A stretch of 56,447 nucleotides of DNA from NCBI GenBank assembly GCA_964581465.1, contig CAZOOP010000023.1:1-56447 (forward strand), written 5' to 3'. How positions within the stretch are numbered: the stretch's first letter is position 1; every line of letters starts with the position of its first letter. This document shows, one piece after another, positions 37,219 through 47,511 of the stretch. A program made the position numbers and the translations under genes. Source of the stretch: WJMB01 sp964581465. Its GTDB lineage: Bacteria; RBG-13-66-14. The notes under the pieces were generated by a model that saw only the letters and a program-made list of their open reading frames with translations, was not told the DNA's origin and did no database searches.

Positions 37219-38103
37219 ATGAAACCGTTGCTGTTACTCGTTTTGGCCCTCGCGTTAGTTGCGCCCGTCACCGCCGACCAGTGGTGCATCGAGACGGTGG
37301 ATTCGGGTGGTGATGTCGGCGAAGACACCTCCCTGGCACTGGATTCCAGCGGTAACCCGCATATTTCGTACTACGACGGCACCAACTACGACCTCAAGTA
37401 CGCCCGATGGAACGGCGCGAGCTGGGAGATCGAGACGGTGGACTCGGATGGTTCTGTCGGCTGGTACACATCCCTGGCACTGGATTCCAGCGGCAACCCG
37501 CATATCTCGTACTGGGACCTCAGCAACTACGATCTCAAGTTCGCCACCACCCGCCCGGACGGGGATATTGAGGATGTTGAACTAACAGCTTCGTCCGCCG
37601 CCGACGGCGTCCTGCTGGGCTGGACGGTCAGCGGCGACGTGCCCGCCGGTGTCCGCGTCCTGCGCGGCGTGGATGATCCCGTCGCCGTGTCCGGCTCGCT
37701 GCCCGGCGAGACCGTCCGCTGGCTGGACCGGTACGTCGAGCCCGGCGAGGATTACGTCTACTGGCTGGAGTCCACCGATAGCGACGGTCGCACCGAGCGA
37801 TACGGTCCCACGGAGGCCGTGGTCGTTCCCGAAAGGACCCAGCGGCTAGTCCTTGATGAACCGTATCCCAACCCGGCGAATAGCAGTGTCAACTTCGCCT
37901 TCACGCTGCCCGAGGCCCAGAGTGTCAGCTTGAGCGTTTATGACCTGTCCGGGCGCCGGGTGGCCGTCTTGACCGAGGGCGAGCTGCCCGCCGGACGCCA
38001 CGCCGTTGCCTGGGATTGCTCCGAGGAAGCGTCGGGCGTCTATCTGCTGCGGCTGGAGACGCGGGACGAATCGCTCAGTCGCCGGGTGGTTATCGGCCGC
38101 TAG
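37219..38103 (+). CDS. Secreted protein with two propeller-like repeats and a C-terminal sorting domain
   Basis: A 294-aa exported protein. A signal peptide (KPLLLLVLALALVAPVTA) is followed by two near-identical repeats of about 41 residues (IETVDSGG...TSLALDSSGNPHISYYDGTNYDLKYARWNG and IETVDSDG...TSLALDSSGNPHISYWDLSNYDLKFA), then a fibronectin-like segment. It ends in a domain of about 85 residues (LDEPYPNPANSSVNFAFTLPE...YDLSGRRVA...GVYLLRLET) of the type A, Por-secretion or FlgD-like sorting class. Proteins of this style usually have more propeller blades, so two repeats suggest contraction. The domain points to a type IX-like export route, with no secretion gene in the window. Confidence 0.85.
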   Translation: MKPLLLLVLALALVAPVTADQWCIETVDSGGDVGEDTSLALDSSGNPHISYYDGTNYDLKYARWNGASWEIETVDSDGSVGWYTSLALDSSGNPHISYWDLSNYDLKFATTRPDGDIEDVELTASSAADGVLLGWTVSGDVPAGVRVLRGVDDPVAVSGSLPGETVRWLDRYVEPGEDYVYWLESTDSDGRTERYGPTEAVVVPERTQRLVLDEPYPNPANSSVNFAFTLPEAQSVSLSVYDLSGRRVAVLTEGELPAGRHAVAWDCSEEASGVYLLRLETRDESLSRRVVIGR

Positions 38104-38136
38104 ACGGCGATTGGCATGGCAGAATAATTGTAGGGT

Positions 38137-38160
38137 CGGGACTTCAGTCCCGGCCGTTTT
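38137..38160 (+). terminator. Terminator-like hairpin after the sorting-domain gene
   Basis: CGGGACT and AGTCCCG form a hairpin with a minimal loop, followed by GCCGTTTT. It is 34 bp past the stop. Confidence 0.6.
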
Positions 38161-38299
38161 CCAGCTACGCGGCCGGATCGCGGGGCCGACCCCAAAAGCC
38201 GACCCTACGGGGCGCGGATGGACGGGTACCGTCGGTTCGCGACGGTACCGGGGACCACACGGATAGACTAGAAAGGCTATTCTCCTCGTCATTGGATTT

Positions 38300-38493
38300 G
38301 GGAGTATCGCTCGTAGCTGAACCGACTCATTCACCTGATAGATTATCATCCATTGCTTTCTAGTTCACAATCGCCGCCATCGTCAAACCGCTGCTTGGTG
38401 ACACTAAACCCGGCCTTGCATTGAGTGCCACCGGAAGCCCGAGCGTCTTTCACAAGTTGCTCAGGTTTGGTTTACGTTTCTGGTGATGATCCC
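38300..38493 (+). repeat. MITE-like repeat, family B, internally deleted copy
   Basis: It begins GGGAGTATCGCTCGTAGCTG and ends TTTCTGGTGATGATCCC. The first part (ACCGACTCATTC...CTTTCTAGTTCACAATCGCCGCC...) matches the family B copies at 26322 and 39853, but about 145 bp of the middle is missing. Confidence 0.65.
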
Positions 38494-38525
38494 TTGGTTT
38501 ATATTATCGGCTCTGGGTACCACAA

Positions 38526-38547
38526 GGCGGGGTCCGATGACCCCGCC
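38526..38547 (-). terminator. Hairpin downstream of the 121-aa unknown gene
   Basis: GGCGGGGTC pairs with GACCCCGCC (9 bp, 4-nt loop). On the minus strand it is followed by TTGTGG, a poor T-run. It lies 30 bp past the stop at 38577. Confidence 0.5.
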
Positions 38548-38576
38548 CCGCGACATGGCAGCTTCAGAAAAAGCGC

Positions 38577-38942
38577 TCAGGCCTTTCTCAGCGCTTCGAA
38601 GACCTCGGCCGGGTCGATGAAGTGCAACCGGTTCTCGTCATCACCGATCCACTTGCGAGCGTTGTCCTGCTGCTCCTTGGGGACTATCAGATAGACGGGG
38701 ATGTTATGGGTCAGGCAGGAAAAGAGGATGTCCAGCTTGGGTTTGTTGGTGGAGACGTCGGGCGAAACGACCTTGTGCAGGTAGCCGACTACGGCGTCGA
38801 CGCCGTCCTTGGGCGTGAGGTGGTTGATGTACTTGCCGTGGTTGTCCCAGCCGTTGCCGAGGGGCAGGGTGCCCAGGCCCTCGAGGTTGAGGCGGGTAAG
38901 CAGCTCGGGCTCGACGCCCTGAAGATAACCGATGGTTTTCAT
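38577..38942 (-). CDS. Conserved-looking cytoplasmic protein of unknown function
   Basis: A 121-aa soluble protein that I do not recognise. It has no signal peptide or transmembrane helix. Features: MKTIGYLQGVEPELLTRLNLEGLGTLPLGNGWDNHGKYINHL at the N-terminus and an alpha/beta segment LDILFSCLTHNIPVYLIVPKEQQDNARKWI toward the end, which could be a small Rossmann-like fold. The start at 38942 is supported by AAAGGAAGG 6 bp upstream, so translation is likely. It is a single gene between relic-rich regions. Confidence 0.7.
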   Translation of the reverse strand: MKTIGYLQGVEPELLTRLNLEGLGTLPLGNGWDNHGKYINHLTPKDGVDAVVGYLHKVVSPDVSTNKPKLDILFSCLTHNIPVYLIVPKEQQDNARKWIGDDENRLHFIDPAEVFEALRKA

Positions 38943-39131
38943 GTGTTGCCTTCCTTTGTGGGTATGCTTGAAGGGTATGTTAGGTGATTGGGATGCGCTA
39001 ATAATGATAGGACATCGACGGGGCAATGACAAGGGGAGAGGGGTGTGAAAAGAATCGCGCAATGCATCACCAATCAAACCTTCAAAGCAAAAAAGCAGCC
39101 AACAAAGCAAAACAATAAGGCGTCATGGCAT

Positions 39132-39440
39132 CATAAAACATGTTCGGACTAAATCAGGGAAAAAGAGGTTCGAAGAGCTGTGGTCGCCGTCTGAAAATGC
39201 GTCGCGCTTTGATCCCGATATCATCATGTACAGCCTTATTTCTTGATAATGAAGCATTTATGAGTCGAGTAGCAAGCGAACGGTCATTAACTGCAAGCTA
39301 ATAGGCAGGGCAGGTTATCCATCGAACACACCCCTTGTAACCGCCACTGCTTGACTGACCGTTTTATGACGAGTCTGAGAGAATAACCATTATAATTATC
39401 AGCAGGTTACAATCACGATCAGGTCGGTCAGGGTATAGGG
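39132..39440 (+). repeat. Dispersed relic, family D, copy 4
   Basis: It opens CATAAAACATGTTCGGACTAAATCAGG and ends ATCACGATCAGGTCGGTCAGGGTATAGGG, the same block order as at 2768 and 16843. The right-end block also recurs in inverted orientation at about 50495-50555. The rest of 38943-39852 contains no gene I can support. Confidence 0.6.
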
Positions 39441-39852
39441 TTTCAAGGAATATCCCGGCTTCAACCTCCGCCGCACGGTGGTAATTGTTCCTTGCGGGGC
39501 CGCTGTGTTATCATGCCTGAAGTCGAGGAACGGTCTATGACGCAGCGGGCCGAGATTCCGCAGATTTCGACTAGGAAACATCACAAGAAACTGAACCTAC
39601 AATTGTAACCACAGGGAGCTGCATCGAGTAGGGCACCTTAATAACTGCTCGGCGGAAGTCGTCAAATCGTGAGGCCGGCTAGCTGTTATAGATTCTAAAC
39701 CAAGCAATAGAACGCTGTTAGCATACAATGCAGCATCAGTTCTAACAAACCTCTGGCCGGACCCAACAGCCTCCGGCTTCAAGCAACATTGAGCGTAAGG
39801 TGAGGTTGAGCGCCACAAATCGACGGTATGATAAAGACTGTAATTAAAGTAA

Positions 39853-40191
39853 GGGATTATCACTTCTATCTGAACCGACTCATCCAGCTAATAGATTGTC
39901 ATTCAACGCTTTATAGCTCGTAGTCGCCGCCATTGCCAGACCGTTGCTCGGTGGCGATATACCTGGGCTTCCATTTAGTTCCGCCGGAAGCCGGAGGTTG
40001 TTGGTCCCGTATCAGGATTCAATCAGGCTGTGGGTGAGGGATCTGTTGACGGCGCTCTATTGCCTGCTTCAGCGGCTTAGAACGTTATCAGCTTTCACTG
40101 GTAGACGCCCCGCTGAGGCTATTCTCCAAGCACCATTCTCGATGGGCTTTCCTGAGTTACGAATGTGTTGTTCATCTTCTGTGATGATACC
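39853..40191 (+). repeat. MITE-like repeat, family B, copy 2
   Basis: A 339-bp element starting GGGATTATCACTTCTATCTG and ending CATCTTCTGTGATGATACC, alignable end to end with 26322-26659. It ends 190 bp upstream of the pyruvate phosphate dikinase start and could have altered that gene's upstream region. Confidence 0.7.
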
Positions 40192-40381
40192 TAAAGTAAT
40201 AAAGCATTGATTGACATCTATTCGCGAGAAGTGCCGGTCCAATAACGAGTGGCATTCCCCTCGACTAAAGACCGCCGGTGTCACGACCTTTACATATCCG
40301 CCTCTACGCTTGATCATTCCACCGCATCGGGCGGCAGTCCAGCCTCGTTCCCAGCGACAACCACCAAGGAGTCGTTCACAG

Positions 40382-43084
40382 ATGATCAAATACGTCTACT
40401 CCTTCGGCGACGGCAAGGCCGAAGGCTCCAAGGAGCAAAAAGACCTCCTCGGCGGCAAGGGCGCCAATCTGGCCGAGATGAACACCGTCGGCATCCCCGT
40501 CCCGCCGGGTTTCACCATTTCCACCGACGTTTGCACCTATTACTACGACAACGACGAGAGCTATCCCGACGAGCTGGCCGACCAGGTCGACGAGGCTCTG
40601 GCCGCCACCGAGAAAGTGATGGGCAAGCGCTTCGGCGATGCCGCGGACCCGCTGCTGTTCAGCGTGCGCTCCGGCGCCCGGGTCTCCATGCCCGGGATGA
40701 TGGACACCGTGCTCAACCTGGGCCTCACCGACGAGACCGTCAAGGGGCTCATCGCCGCCACGAACAACGAGCGTCTGGGCTGGGACTCCTACCGTCGCTT
40801 CATCGAGATGTTCTCCAACGTCGTCAAGGGTGTCGATCGCGGCCTCTTCGAGGAGGCCATGGAGGAGATCAAGCGGGACAAGGGCGTCAAACTGGACACC
40901 GAGCTGGACGCCGCCGACCTCCAGCGCCTCACAGAGCGCAACAAGGCCATCTATAAGGATGAACTGGGCGAGGACTTTCCCCAGGACCCCCGCAAGCAGC
41001 TCTGGGAGGCCATCACTGCCGTCTTCGGCTCCTGGAACAACCCAAGGGCCATCGTCTACCGCCGGATCAACGGCATCCCCCACGCCTGGGGCACGGCGGT
41101 CAACGTCCAGGCCATGGTCTTCGGCAACATGGGCGACGACTCGGCCACCGGCGTGGCCTTCACCCGGGACCCGGCCACCGGTGAACACGAGTTCTTCTAC
41201 GGTGAGTTCCTCCTCAACGCCCAGGGCGAGGACGTCGTCGCCGGCATCCGCACCCCGCAGCAGTTGACCAAAGCCGGCAGCCTCCAGTGGGCCGAGAGCC
41301 AGGAGATCGACGAGGCGGTCCGCGCCGCAGAGTACCCCTCCCTCGAGGAACTGATGCCCGAGGTCTTCGCCGAGCTCGATGCGATACGGATCAAGCTGGA
41401 AGAACACTACAAGGATATGCAGGATATCGAGTTCACCATCCAGCAGGGCAAGCTCTGGCTCCTGCAGACCCGCACCGGCAAGCGCACCAGCGCCGCCGCG
41501 GTCAAGATCGCCGTGGACATGGCCGGCGAGGGGCTGATCGACCGGCCCACGGCCCTGTTGCGCGTCGACCCCCGCCGCCTGGACGACCTGCTCCACCCGG
41601 TCTTCGAGCAAGCAGCCCTGGCCGAGGCCAAGCTGCTGGCCAAGGGGCTGCCCGCCTCGCCGGGAGCGGCCACGGGCAAGGTGGTCTTCAACGCCGAGGA
41701 CGCCGTGGCCTGGACCGAGAAGGACGAGAAGGTCATCCTGGTCCGTCTGGAGACCAGCCCCGAGGATATCGATGGGATGAACTCCGCTGTGGGCATCCTC
41801 ACCGCCCGGGGCGGGATGACCTCCCACGCCGCCGTGGTGGCCCGGGGGATGGGCAAGTGCTGCGTCTCCGGCTGCGGCGAGCTGGAGATAAACTACCAGA
41901 AGAAATCCTTCGACGTCGCCGGGATCACCATCAACGAGGGCGACTGGATCAGCATCGACGGCTCGACGGGTCGGGTCTACGCCGGGCGCGTGACCACCGT
42001 AGATCCCGAGCTGACAGGAGACTTCGGCACCTTCATGGGCTGGGCCGACGAGGTCCGCCACCTCGGCGTGCGCACCAACGCCGACACCCCCCACGACGCC
42101 GAGGTCGCCCGTGGTTTCGGCGCCGAGGGTATCGGCCTCTGCCGCACCGAACACATGTTCTTCGGCGACGAGCGCATCCTGGCCATGCGCCAGATGATCA
42201 TCGCCGATGACACCGAGGGCCGCCGCAAAGCCCTGGAGAAGCTCTTGCCCTACCAGCGCGAGGACTTCATCGGCATCTTCAAGGCCATGAAGGGACTTCC
42301 CGTTACTATCCGCGCCCTGGACCCCCCGTTGCACGAGTTCCTGCCTCACGACGAGAAAGAACAGCGCGAACTGGCCCAGGCCCTGGGGGTCGACGTCGAG
42401 CGGATCATCAACCGCATCCGCCAACTGGCCGAGACCAACCCGATGCTGGGTCACCGCGGCTGCCGCCTGGGCATCGCTTACCCCGAGATCACCGCGATGC
42501 AGGTCCGGGCAATCTTCGAGGCCGCCTGCCAGTGCAAGAAGGACGGCGTCGAGGCCCGACCCGAGGTGATGATCCCGCTGATCTCCACCAAGGCAGAGCT
42601 GGACAACCAGGTCGAGGTGGTCAAGAAAACCGCCGCCGATGTCTTCGAAGAGCAGGGCCTCGAGGTCGACTATCTGGTCGGCACGATGATCGAGCTGCCC
42701 CGCGCCGCGCTGACCGCCGACAAGGTCGCCGAGACCGCCCAGTTCTTCTCCTTCGGCACCAACGACCTGACCCAGACGACCTTCGGTCTCTCCCGGGACG
42801 ACTCGGGCAAGTTCCTGCCCGAGTACGTCGAGCAGAATATTCTCCCCGTAGACCCCTTCCAGGTTCTCGATCAGGAGGGGGTGGGCCTGCTGGTCGAGTG
42901 GGCCGTCGAGAAGGGCCGCAAAACCAACCCCAACCTCAAAGTCGGTATCTGCGGCGAGCACGGTGGCGAGCCCAGCTCCGTCGAGTTCTGCCACCGCACC
43001 GGCCTGAATTACGTCTCGTGCAGCCCCTACCGGGTGCCCATCGCCCGGCTGGCCGCCGCCCAGGCCGTCGTCCGCGAGGGCTGA
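40382..43084 (+). CDS. ppdK: Pyruvate, phosphate dikinase
   Basis: It interconverts pyruvate + ATP + Pi and PEP + AMP + PPi. The protein has 900 aa, full length. The N-terminal ATP-grasp domain has LLGGKGANLAEM and SVRSGARVSMPGMMDTVLNLG. The central swivelling His domain has GGMTSHAAVVARGMGKCCVSGC, whose His is the phosphocarrier. The C-terminal PEP/pyruvate barrel has GFGAEGIGLCRTEHMFF, FFSFGTNDLTQTTFG and the active-site Cys in KVGICGEHGGEP. AAGGAG lies 11 bp upstream of the ATG at 40382. It is monocistronic, and its role is either pyrophosphate-linked glycolysis or gluconeogenesis. Confidence 0.97.
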   Translation: MIKYVYSFGDGKAEGSKEQKDLLGGKGANLAEMNTVGIPVPPGFTISTDVCTYYYDNDESYPDELADQVDEALAATEKVMGKRFGDAADPLLFSVRSGARVSMPGMMDTVLNLGLTDETVKGLIAATNNERLGWDSYRRFIEMFSNVVKGVDRGLFEEAMEEIKRDKGVKLDTELDAADLQRLTERNKAIYKDELGEDFPQDPRKQLWEAITAVFGSWNNPRAIVYRRINGIPHAWGTAVNVQAMVFGNMGDDSATGVAFTRDPATGEHEFFYGEFLLNAQGEDVVAGIRTPQQLTKAGSLQWAESQEIDEAVRAAEYPSLEELMPEVFAELDAIRIKLEEHYKDMQDIEFTIQQGKLWLLQTRTGKRTSAAAVKIAVDMAGEGLIDRPTALLRVDPRRLDDLLHPVFEQAALAEAKLLAKGLPASPGAATGKVVFNAEDAVAWTEKDEKVILVRLETSPEDIDGMNSAVGILTARGGMTSHAAVVARGMGKCCVSGCGELEINYQKKSFDVAGITINEGDWISIDGSTGRVYAGRVTTVDPELTGDFGTFMGWADEVRHLGVRTNADTPHDAEVARGFGAEGIGLCRTEHMFFGDERILAMRQMIIADDTEGRRKALEKLLPYQREDFIGIFKAMKGLPVTIRALDPPLHEFLPHDEKEQRELAQALGVDVERIINRIRQLAETNPMLGHRGCRLGIAYPEITAMQVRAIFEAACQCKKDGVEARPEVMIPLISTKAELDNQVEVVKKTAADVFEEQGLEVDYLVGTMIELPRAALTADKVAETAQFFSFGTNDLTQTTFGLSRDDSGKFLPEYVEQNILPVDPFQVLDQEGVGLLVEWAVEKGRKTNPNLKVGICGEHGGEPSSVEFCHRTGLNYVSCSPYRVPIARLAAAQAVVREG

Positions 43085-43117
43085 GCGGAGAACCAGCCGA
43101 TAAGCCATCAAATGAAA

Positions 43118-43146
43118 AAGGGGCCGACCAGAATGGTCGGCCCCTT
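43118..43146 (+). terminator. Terminator hairpin of ppdK
   Basis: AAGGGGCCGACCA pairs perfectly with TGGTCGGCCCCTT (13 bp, GAA loop), 33 bp past the stop. The following T-run is short. Confidence 0.8.
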
Positions 43147-43273
43147 CCATCACCAATGAATGGATGCTATGTGGTTGTTGAGTTACCAGCTTGTTTTCAC
43201 TCCACCTCCGGCGAAGCAGCCTGCACAAAGGCCCCGGCGATACTCGCATCCTGTGTTGCATTGATCGGCAAAC

Positions 43274-43294
43274 GGCGGGGTCGTAGACCCCGCC
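43274..43294. terminator. Isolated GC hairpin
   Basis: GGCGGGGTC pairs with GACCCCGCC (9 bp, GTA loop) in a gene-free stretch of 364 bp (43085-43449). The same stem sequence occurs at 38526-38547, so it is a recurrent hairpin in this genome. It could be the terminator of the minus-strand cytochrome gene, but it is 155 bp away. Confidence 0.35.
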
Positions 43295-43449
43295 TTACAG
43301 GAATGCCGACAAAGCTGTCCCTTGACTTGTAGAGCTAACAATGCCCGAGGTCTCCGTACCCTGCTTTACCTATAACGAGCTCGTCCACCACCGTACTGAA
43401 TTGCTGAAGGCCGTACAAGAAAACGCTTCCGTAGAAAACCCCTACGGTC

Positions 43450-43824
43450 TCAATCCCGGGGACAGCCGGCCTGGATCCAAGCCTCGATCAAAGCCGCCTG
43501 ATCATCGTCGACCAGCAGGCGGTGATCTAGTCCATCTTCATCGGCGGCCCGTTCCTCGACCAGCACACGCAGCAGCGGACTTGAGAGATCGCCGGCCCGG
43601 GCCGACGGCTCCTCGCCGTCGCAGACATCCCGGTAGCGCTCCAGCACCCGGCAGCCCATCGTCGAAACCTCGCCGTGGCAGCTCAGGCAGCGTTTGCTGA
43701 GCAGGGGCTTGATGTCGTCGCGCCACGTGGGCGTCGAAGAGCCCGCGGCCAGCAGGCTTCCGCCGCCCAGGAGTAGCGCCAATAGCGCCACCACCGCGTA
43801 AAAGCCGCGCCGCTCGCGACTCAT
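43450..43824 (-). CDS. Small exported c-type cytochrome
   Basis: A 124-aa protein with a signal peptide (FYAVVALLALLLGGGSLLAAG) and one heme-binding motif CLSCH (C46, C49, H50), preceded by WRDDIKPLLSKR. The layout IKPLLSKRCLSCHG resembles the short cytochrome domain found in Planctomycete-type and related electron-transfer proteins. A candidate sixth ligand is not obvious: there is a single downstream Met (M56, STMGC), plus H102 and two further Cys. It would be matured by the ResB/CcsA pair. Palindrome copy 6 lies upstream, with its leftward sigma-54-like arm pointing at this gene. Confidence 0.8.
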   Translation of the reverse strand: MSRERRGFYAVVALLALLLGGGSLLAAGSSTPTWRDDIKPLLSKRCLSCHGEVSTMGCRVLERYRDVCDGEEPSARAGDLSSPLLRVLVEERAADEDGLDHRLLVDDDQAALIEAWIQAGCPRD

Positions 43825-43901
43825 CGATTCCTCCGGTTCAGGTCCGAGTCCAGTTTAGCCCAAATCGTTACTCACGCCAAGCTGTCTGTTCAACAGCCGT
43901 G

Positions 43902-44087
43902 GCGACCTTCGCCAAACCTGTTTACGGATGATCGCGCCGCCCAGGCCGGCGTTGGCACGTTTCTTGCAACAAAGCGGGGCGGCCTCCCGGTCGAAGCTAC
44001 CCAGCACTCCGCAAGAAACGTGCCAACGCCTCCGTCGGCGGTTTACTGCGGGTTGGTCCGGCTCGAGGGCGGTTTGGCGAAGGTCGC
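43902..44087. repeat. Nested palindrome, copy 6 (flanks reversed, loop forward)
   Basis: Inner arms are at 43948-43967 and 44011-44030 (perfect, 43-nt loop AACAAAGCGGGG...ACTCC). Outer arms are at 43902-43918 and 44071-44087 (17 bp, perfect; GCGACCTTCGCCAAACC on the left). The longer spacer (40 nt) is on the right, opposite to most copies, while the loop has the common orientation. It lies 62 bp past the htrA-like 3' end and upstream of the cytochrome gene. Confidence 0.9.
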
Positions 44088-44100
44088 GGTATTCGAAAGG

Positions 44101-44122
44101 GTCGGCGCCTTAGGGCGCCGAC
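44101..44122 (-). terminator. Terminator of the HtrA-like gene
   Basis: GTCGGCGCC pairs with GGCGCCGAC (9 bp, 4-nt loop), 27 bp past the stop. On the minus strand it is followed by CCTTTCG. Confidence 0.65.
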
Positions 44123-44148
44123 CCGGGTGGCTTGTCCGGCGGTTTGAG

Positions 44149-45666
<1,518 letters not shown>

Positions 45667-45972
45667 CGCTATCACTCCGTTTACCCATCGTAGTGTTCAA
45701 TCGTATCCGGTAGGCAGGCGTGGTTTACTTGCAGCCCCGCGCGTCGGCGTTGGCAAGCAAGAATGGGAACTACGAGCCTACCTGGATTGGATCGAGCTTA
45801 TTGCAAACTGGTGATATGTACGGCTATTACCGCTTTTATTTTCAAATGCAGATAGATGTATTGAGGGAAACAAGAAATGATAAATTATTTATATATGTTT
45901 AGACAAGTGCTTCATTGCTGCGGAAGTGTTGCGGTAAGAGGCTTGAACGATGAACAAGGTTCATATTGGATT

Positions 45973-46413
45973 CTATCGCGGTAGATGCAGCGGCCGTAGA
46001 TTGAACCTGCGCTCGAGCTCCTCGGCGATGATCCGCCGGTGGCAGATGCGTGGGTCGGCCTCGTAGCACAATAAAGCGGTGTTCATGTTTGCGATCGGTT
46101 CCCGCAGCCGCTCCAGCTCCTCGTCGAGTTCGGGCAGCAGCACGTCCGTGTAGTATCCCAGGAGCCTTTCGTAATCGGCGGTTGTTTTCACTTCCCGGCG
46201 CCGGGTGCTTTCGATGCCCATCGTCGGCAGGTGGAGGTAGTCAATACCCCTCGCGGCGAGTTCTTGACGCAGTTTAGCCTTGGAAAACCCCGGCTTGCGC
46301 GAGATCGCGTTCTTGCGCACGTCCACGACGCAGGTGATCTCCTCGCGCTCCAACAGCGCCAGGAAATCATCCAGGCTGCGTCCCTGATAGCCGATTGTAT
46401 AGAGCGGCGGCAT
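45973..46413 (-). CDS. DUF488-family protein
   Basis: A 146-aa soluble protein. PLYTIGYQGRSLDDFLALLEREEITCVVDVRKNAISRKPGFSK is the family N-terminus and LLCYEADPRICHRRIIAEELERR is the conserved Cys/His-containing C-terminal block. DUF488 proteins are uncharacterised; the Asp-Val-Arg and CHR motifs suggest a nucleic-acid or redox function, but this is not established. The ATG at 46413 lies 2 bp after the upstream gene's stop, so the two are coupled. 45700-45972 upstream of HtrA contains only AT-rich sequence with no supportable gene. Confidence 0.85.
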   Translation of the reverse strand: MPPLYTIGYQGRSLDDFLALLEREEITCVVDVRKNAISRKPGFSKAKLRQELAARGIDYLHLPTMGIESTRRREVKTTADYERLLGYYTDVLLPELDEELERLREPIANMNTALLCYEADPRICHRRIIAEELERRFNLRPLHLPR

Positions 46414-46415
46414 CC

Positions 46416-47294
46416 TTACTCCAACGCCTTGATTTGCCCCCAGCTTGCCTCGACGAGGGCGGCGGGACCCTCGGTGAACCAATCGAGGATGGCGCTCATG
46501 ACGTCGTTGCGGTTCTGGGCGCCGTCGATGGACTCCAATGGGCAGGCCATGAAGACGCTGCGCCAGCTCGAACCCTGATAGGAGATGATCGCGGCGTTGT
46601 GGTCGTCTTCGTCGGGATCGGTCCAGTAGGCCTCGACGGTGCCGATACTCGTGCCGAGCTGGTCCGGGTAGTTCTCGACACTGGCCCACTCGAGGGGCTG
46701 ATTGTCCAGGTTGAGCTCGCCCCCGGCCGAGGACAGTGTCCAGTCGTCGTCGACCTCGATCCAGTCGGTGAAGTTCTCGTCGGGATAGTCCAGACCCATC
46801 GAGTAATCGAAGAACCGGCTGGCGAGCTGCTCGTCCTGGCTTTCGTCGGCCACGCAGTTGTAGCCGATCCAGATGCCCGACAGCACCAGACCGCGCGCCG
46901 CGGGCGTCTCGAGCCATTGGCGCAGGACGGCTTCCTCGTCGAGGCTGATCGCCTGGTGGCCGTAGATCGGATTGTCGGCCGGGTAGCCGCAGGAGTTGCC
47001 CGTCACCCAGATCACCACGTCGTAGGGCGCCAGGTCGTCGGCCGCAGGCTCGCCGTTGTCGTTGTGGTCCCAGAGATTGTAGTCGACCCCCAGCGCGTTG
47101 AGCACGTTCTCGTAGATCGAGTGGAAGTACTGGGGCACGTCGACACCATCCACCTCGTCGGCGACGATCAGCACGTAGGGTTCATCGGCGGCCGCGGGTC
47201 CGGCTTGGAGCAGCGGGGCGCCGTGGAGCAGCGTCGGCAGCATCATCAAGCTCACGGCGCACAGGCGCAGCTTGGAATCGGTTAGGGGTTTCAT
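46416..47294 (-). CDS. Secreted protein with a GATase-like alpha/beta domain
   Basis: A 292-aa exported protein with a signal peptide (KLRLCAVSLMMLPTLLHGAPLLQAGPAAA). The mature part begins YVLIVADEVDGVDVPQYFHSIYENVLNALGVDYNLWD and continues YDVVIWVTGNSCGYP and EEAVLRQWLETPAARGLVLSGIWIGYN. This order resembles the class I glutamine-amidotransferase-like modules found in secreted proteins of FCB-type bacteria. A catalytic Cys-His pair is not convincing. It has no C-terminal sorting domain. Function is unknown. It precedes the DUF488 gene in a two-gene operon. Confidence 0.65.
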   Translation of the reverse strand: MKPLTDSKLRLCAVSLMMLPTLLHGAPLLQAGPAAADEPYVLIVADEVDGVDVPQYFHSIYENVLNALGVDYNLWDHNDNGEPAADDLAPYDVVIWVTGNSCGYPADNPIYGHQAISLDEEAVLRQWLETPAARGLVLSGIWIGYNCVADESQDEQLASRFFDYSMGLDYPDENFTDWIEVDDDWTLSSAGGELNLDNQPLEWASVENYPDQLGTSIGTVEAYWTDPDEDDHNAAIISYQGSSWRSVFMACPLESIDGAQNRNDVMSAILDWFTEGPAALVEASWGQIKALE

Positions 47295-47464
47295 CGGCGA
47301 GGTACCCGTCCTGTTTGGTGGTGGTATGGCGTCGAATGTCGGCGACACCGTTGGGTGGGGCGAGTAGGGGCGATGTTATCAGCGCGGCGCGGATGCGTCA
47401 AGGCGGCTTCTCCTGCGAGCCTCTTCTGATATGATGATACGCGGCCGCGGCCGCCCTTGTTCCG

Positions 47465-47500
47465 TTGGCAGTTTCCTTGGCAGTTTCCTTGGCACCTTCG
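47465..47500 (+). repeat. 12-bp tandem repeats upstream of the tRNA
   Basis: TTGGCAGTTTCC occurs twice exactly, then a third imperfect unit, TTGGCACCTTCG. It is just upstream of the tRNA promoter. Confidence 0.8.
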
Positions 47501-47511
47501 GCCCTTCCGTC

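Noticed and set aside
40376..43261. A 961-codon open frame opposite the pyruvate phosphate dikinase gene
   Set aside because: Same reason: the dikinase motifs on the plus strand are unambiguous.
43341..43700. Plus-strand open frame of 119 codons
   Set aside because: It overlaps the cytochrome c gene antisense and has no ribosome site or family pattern.
45720..45902. GGCGTTGGCAAGCAAG near 45737 as another palindrome copy, and the 60-codon frame there
   Set aside because: Only the first ten bases resemble the inner arm, the TTGC half is absent, and there is no partner arm. The short frame is AT-rich and unsupported.
47465..47500. TTGGCAGTTTCC tandem units read as sigma-54 sites
   Set aside because: They have the TTGGCA half but no GC at the -12 position with correct spacing. 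A good sigma-70 promoter for the tRNA lies next to them.
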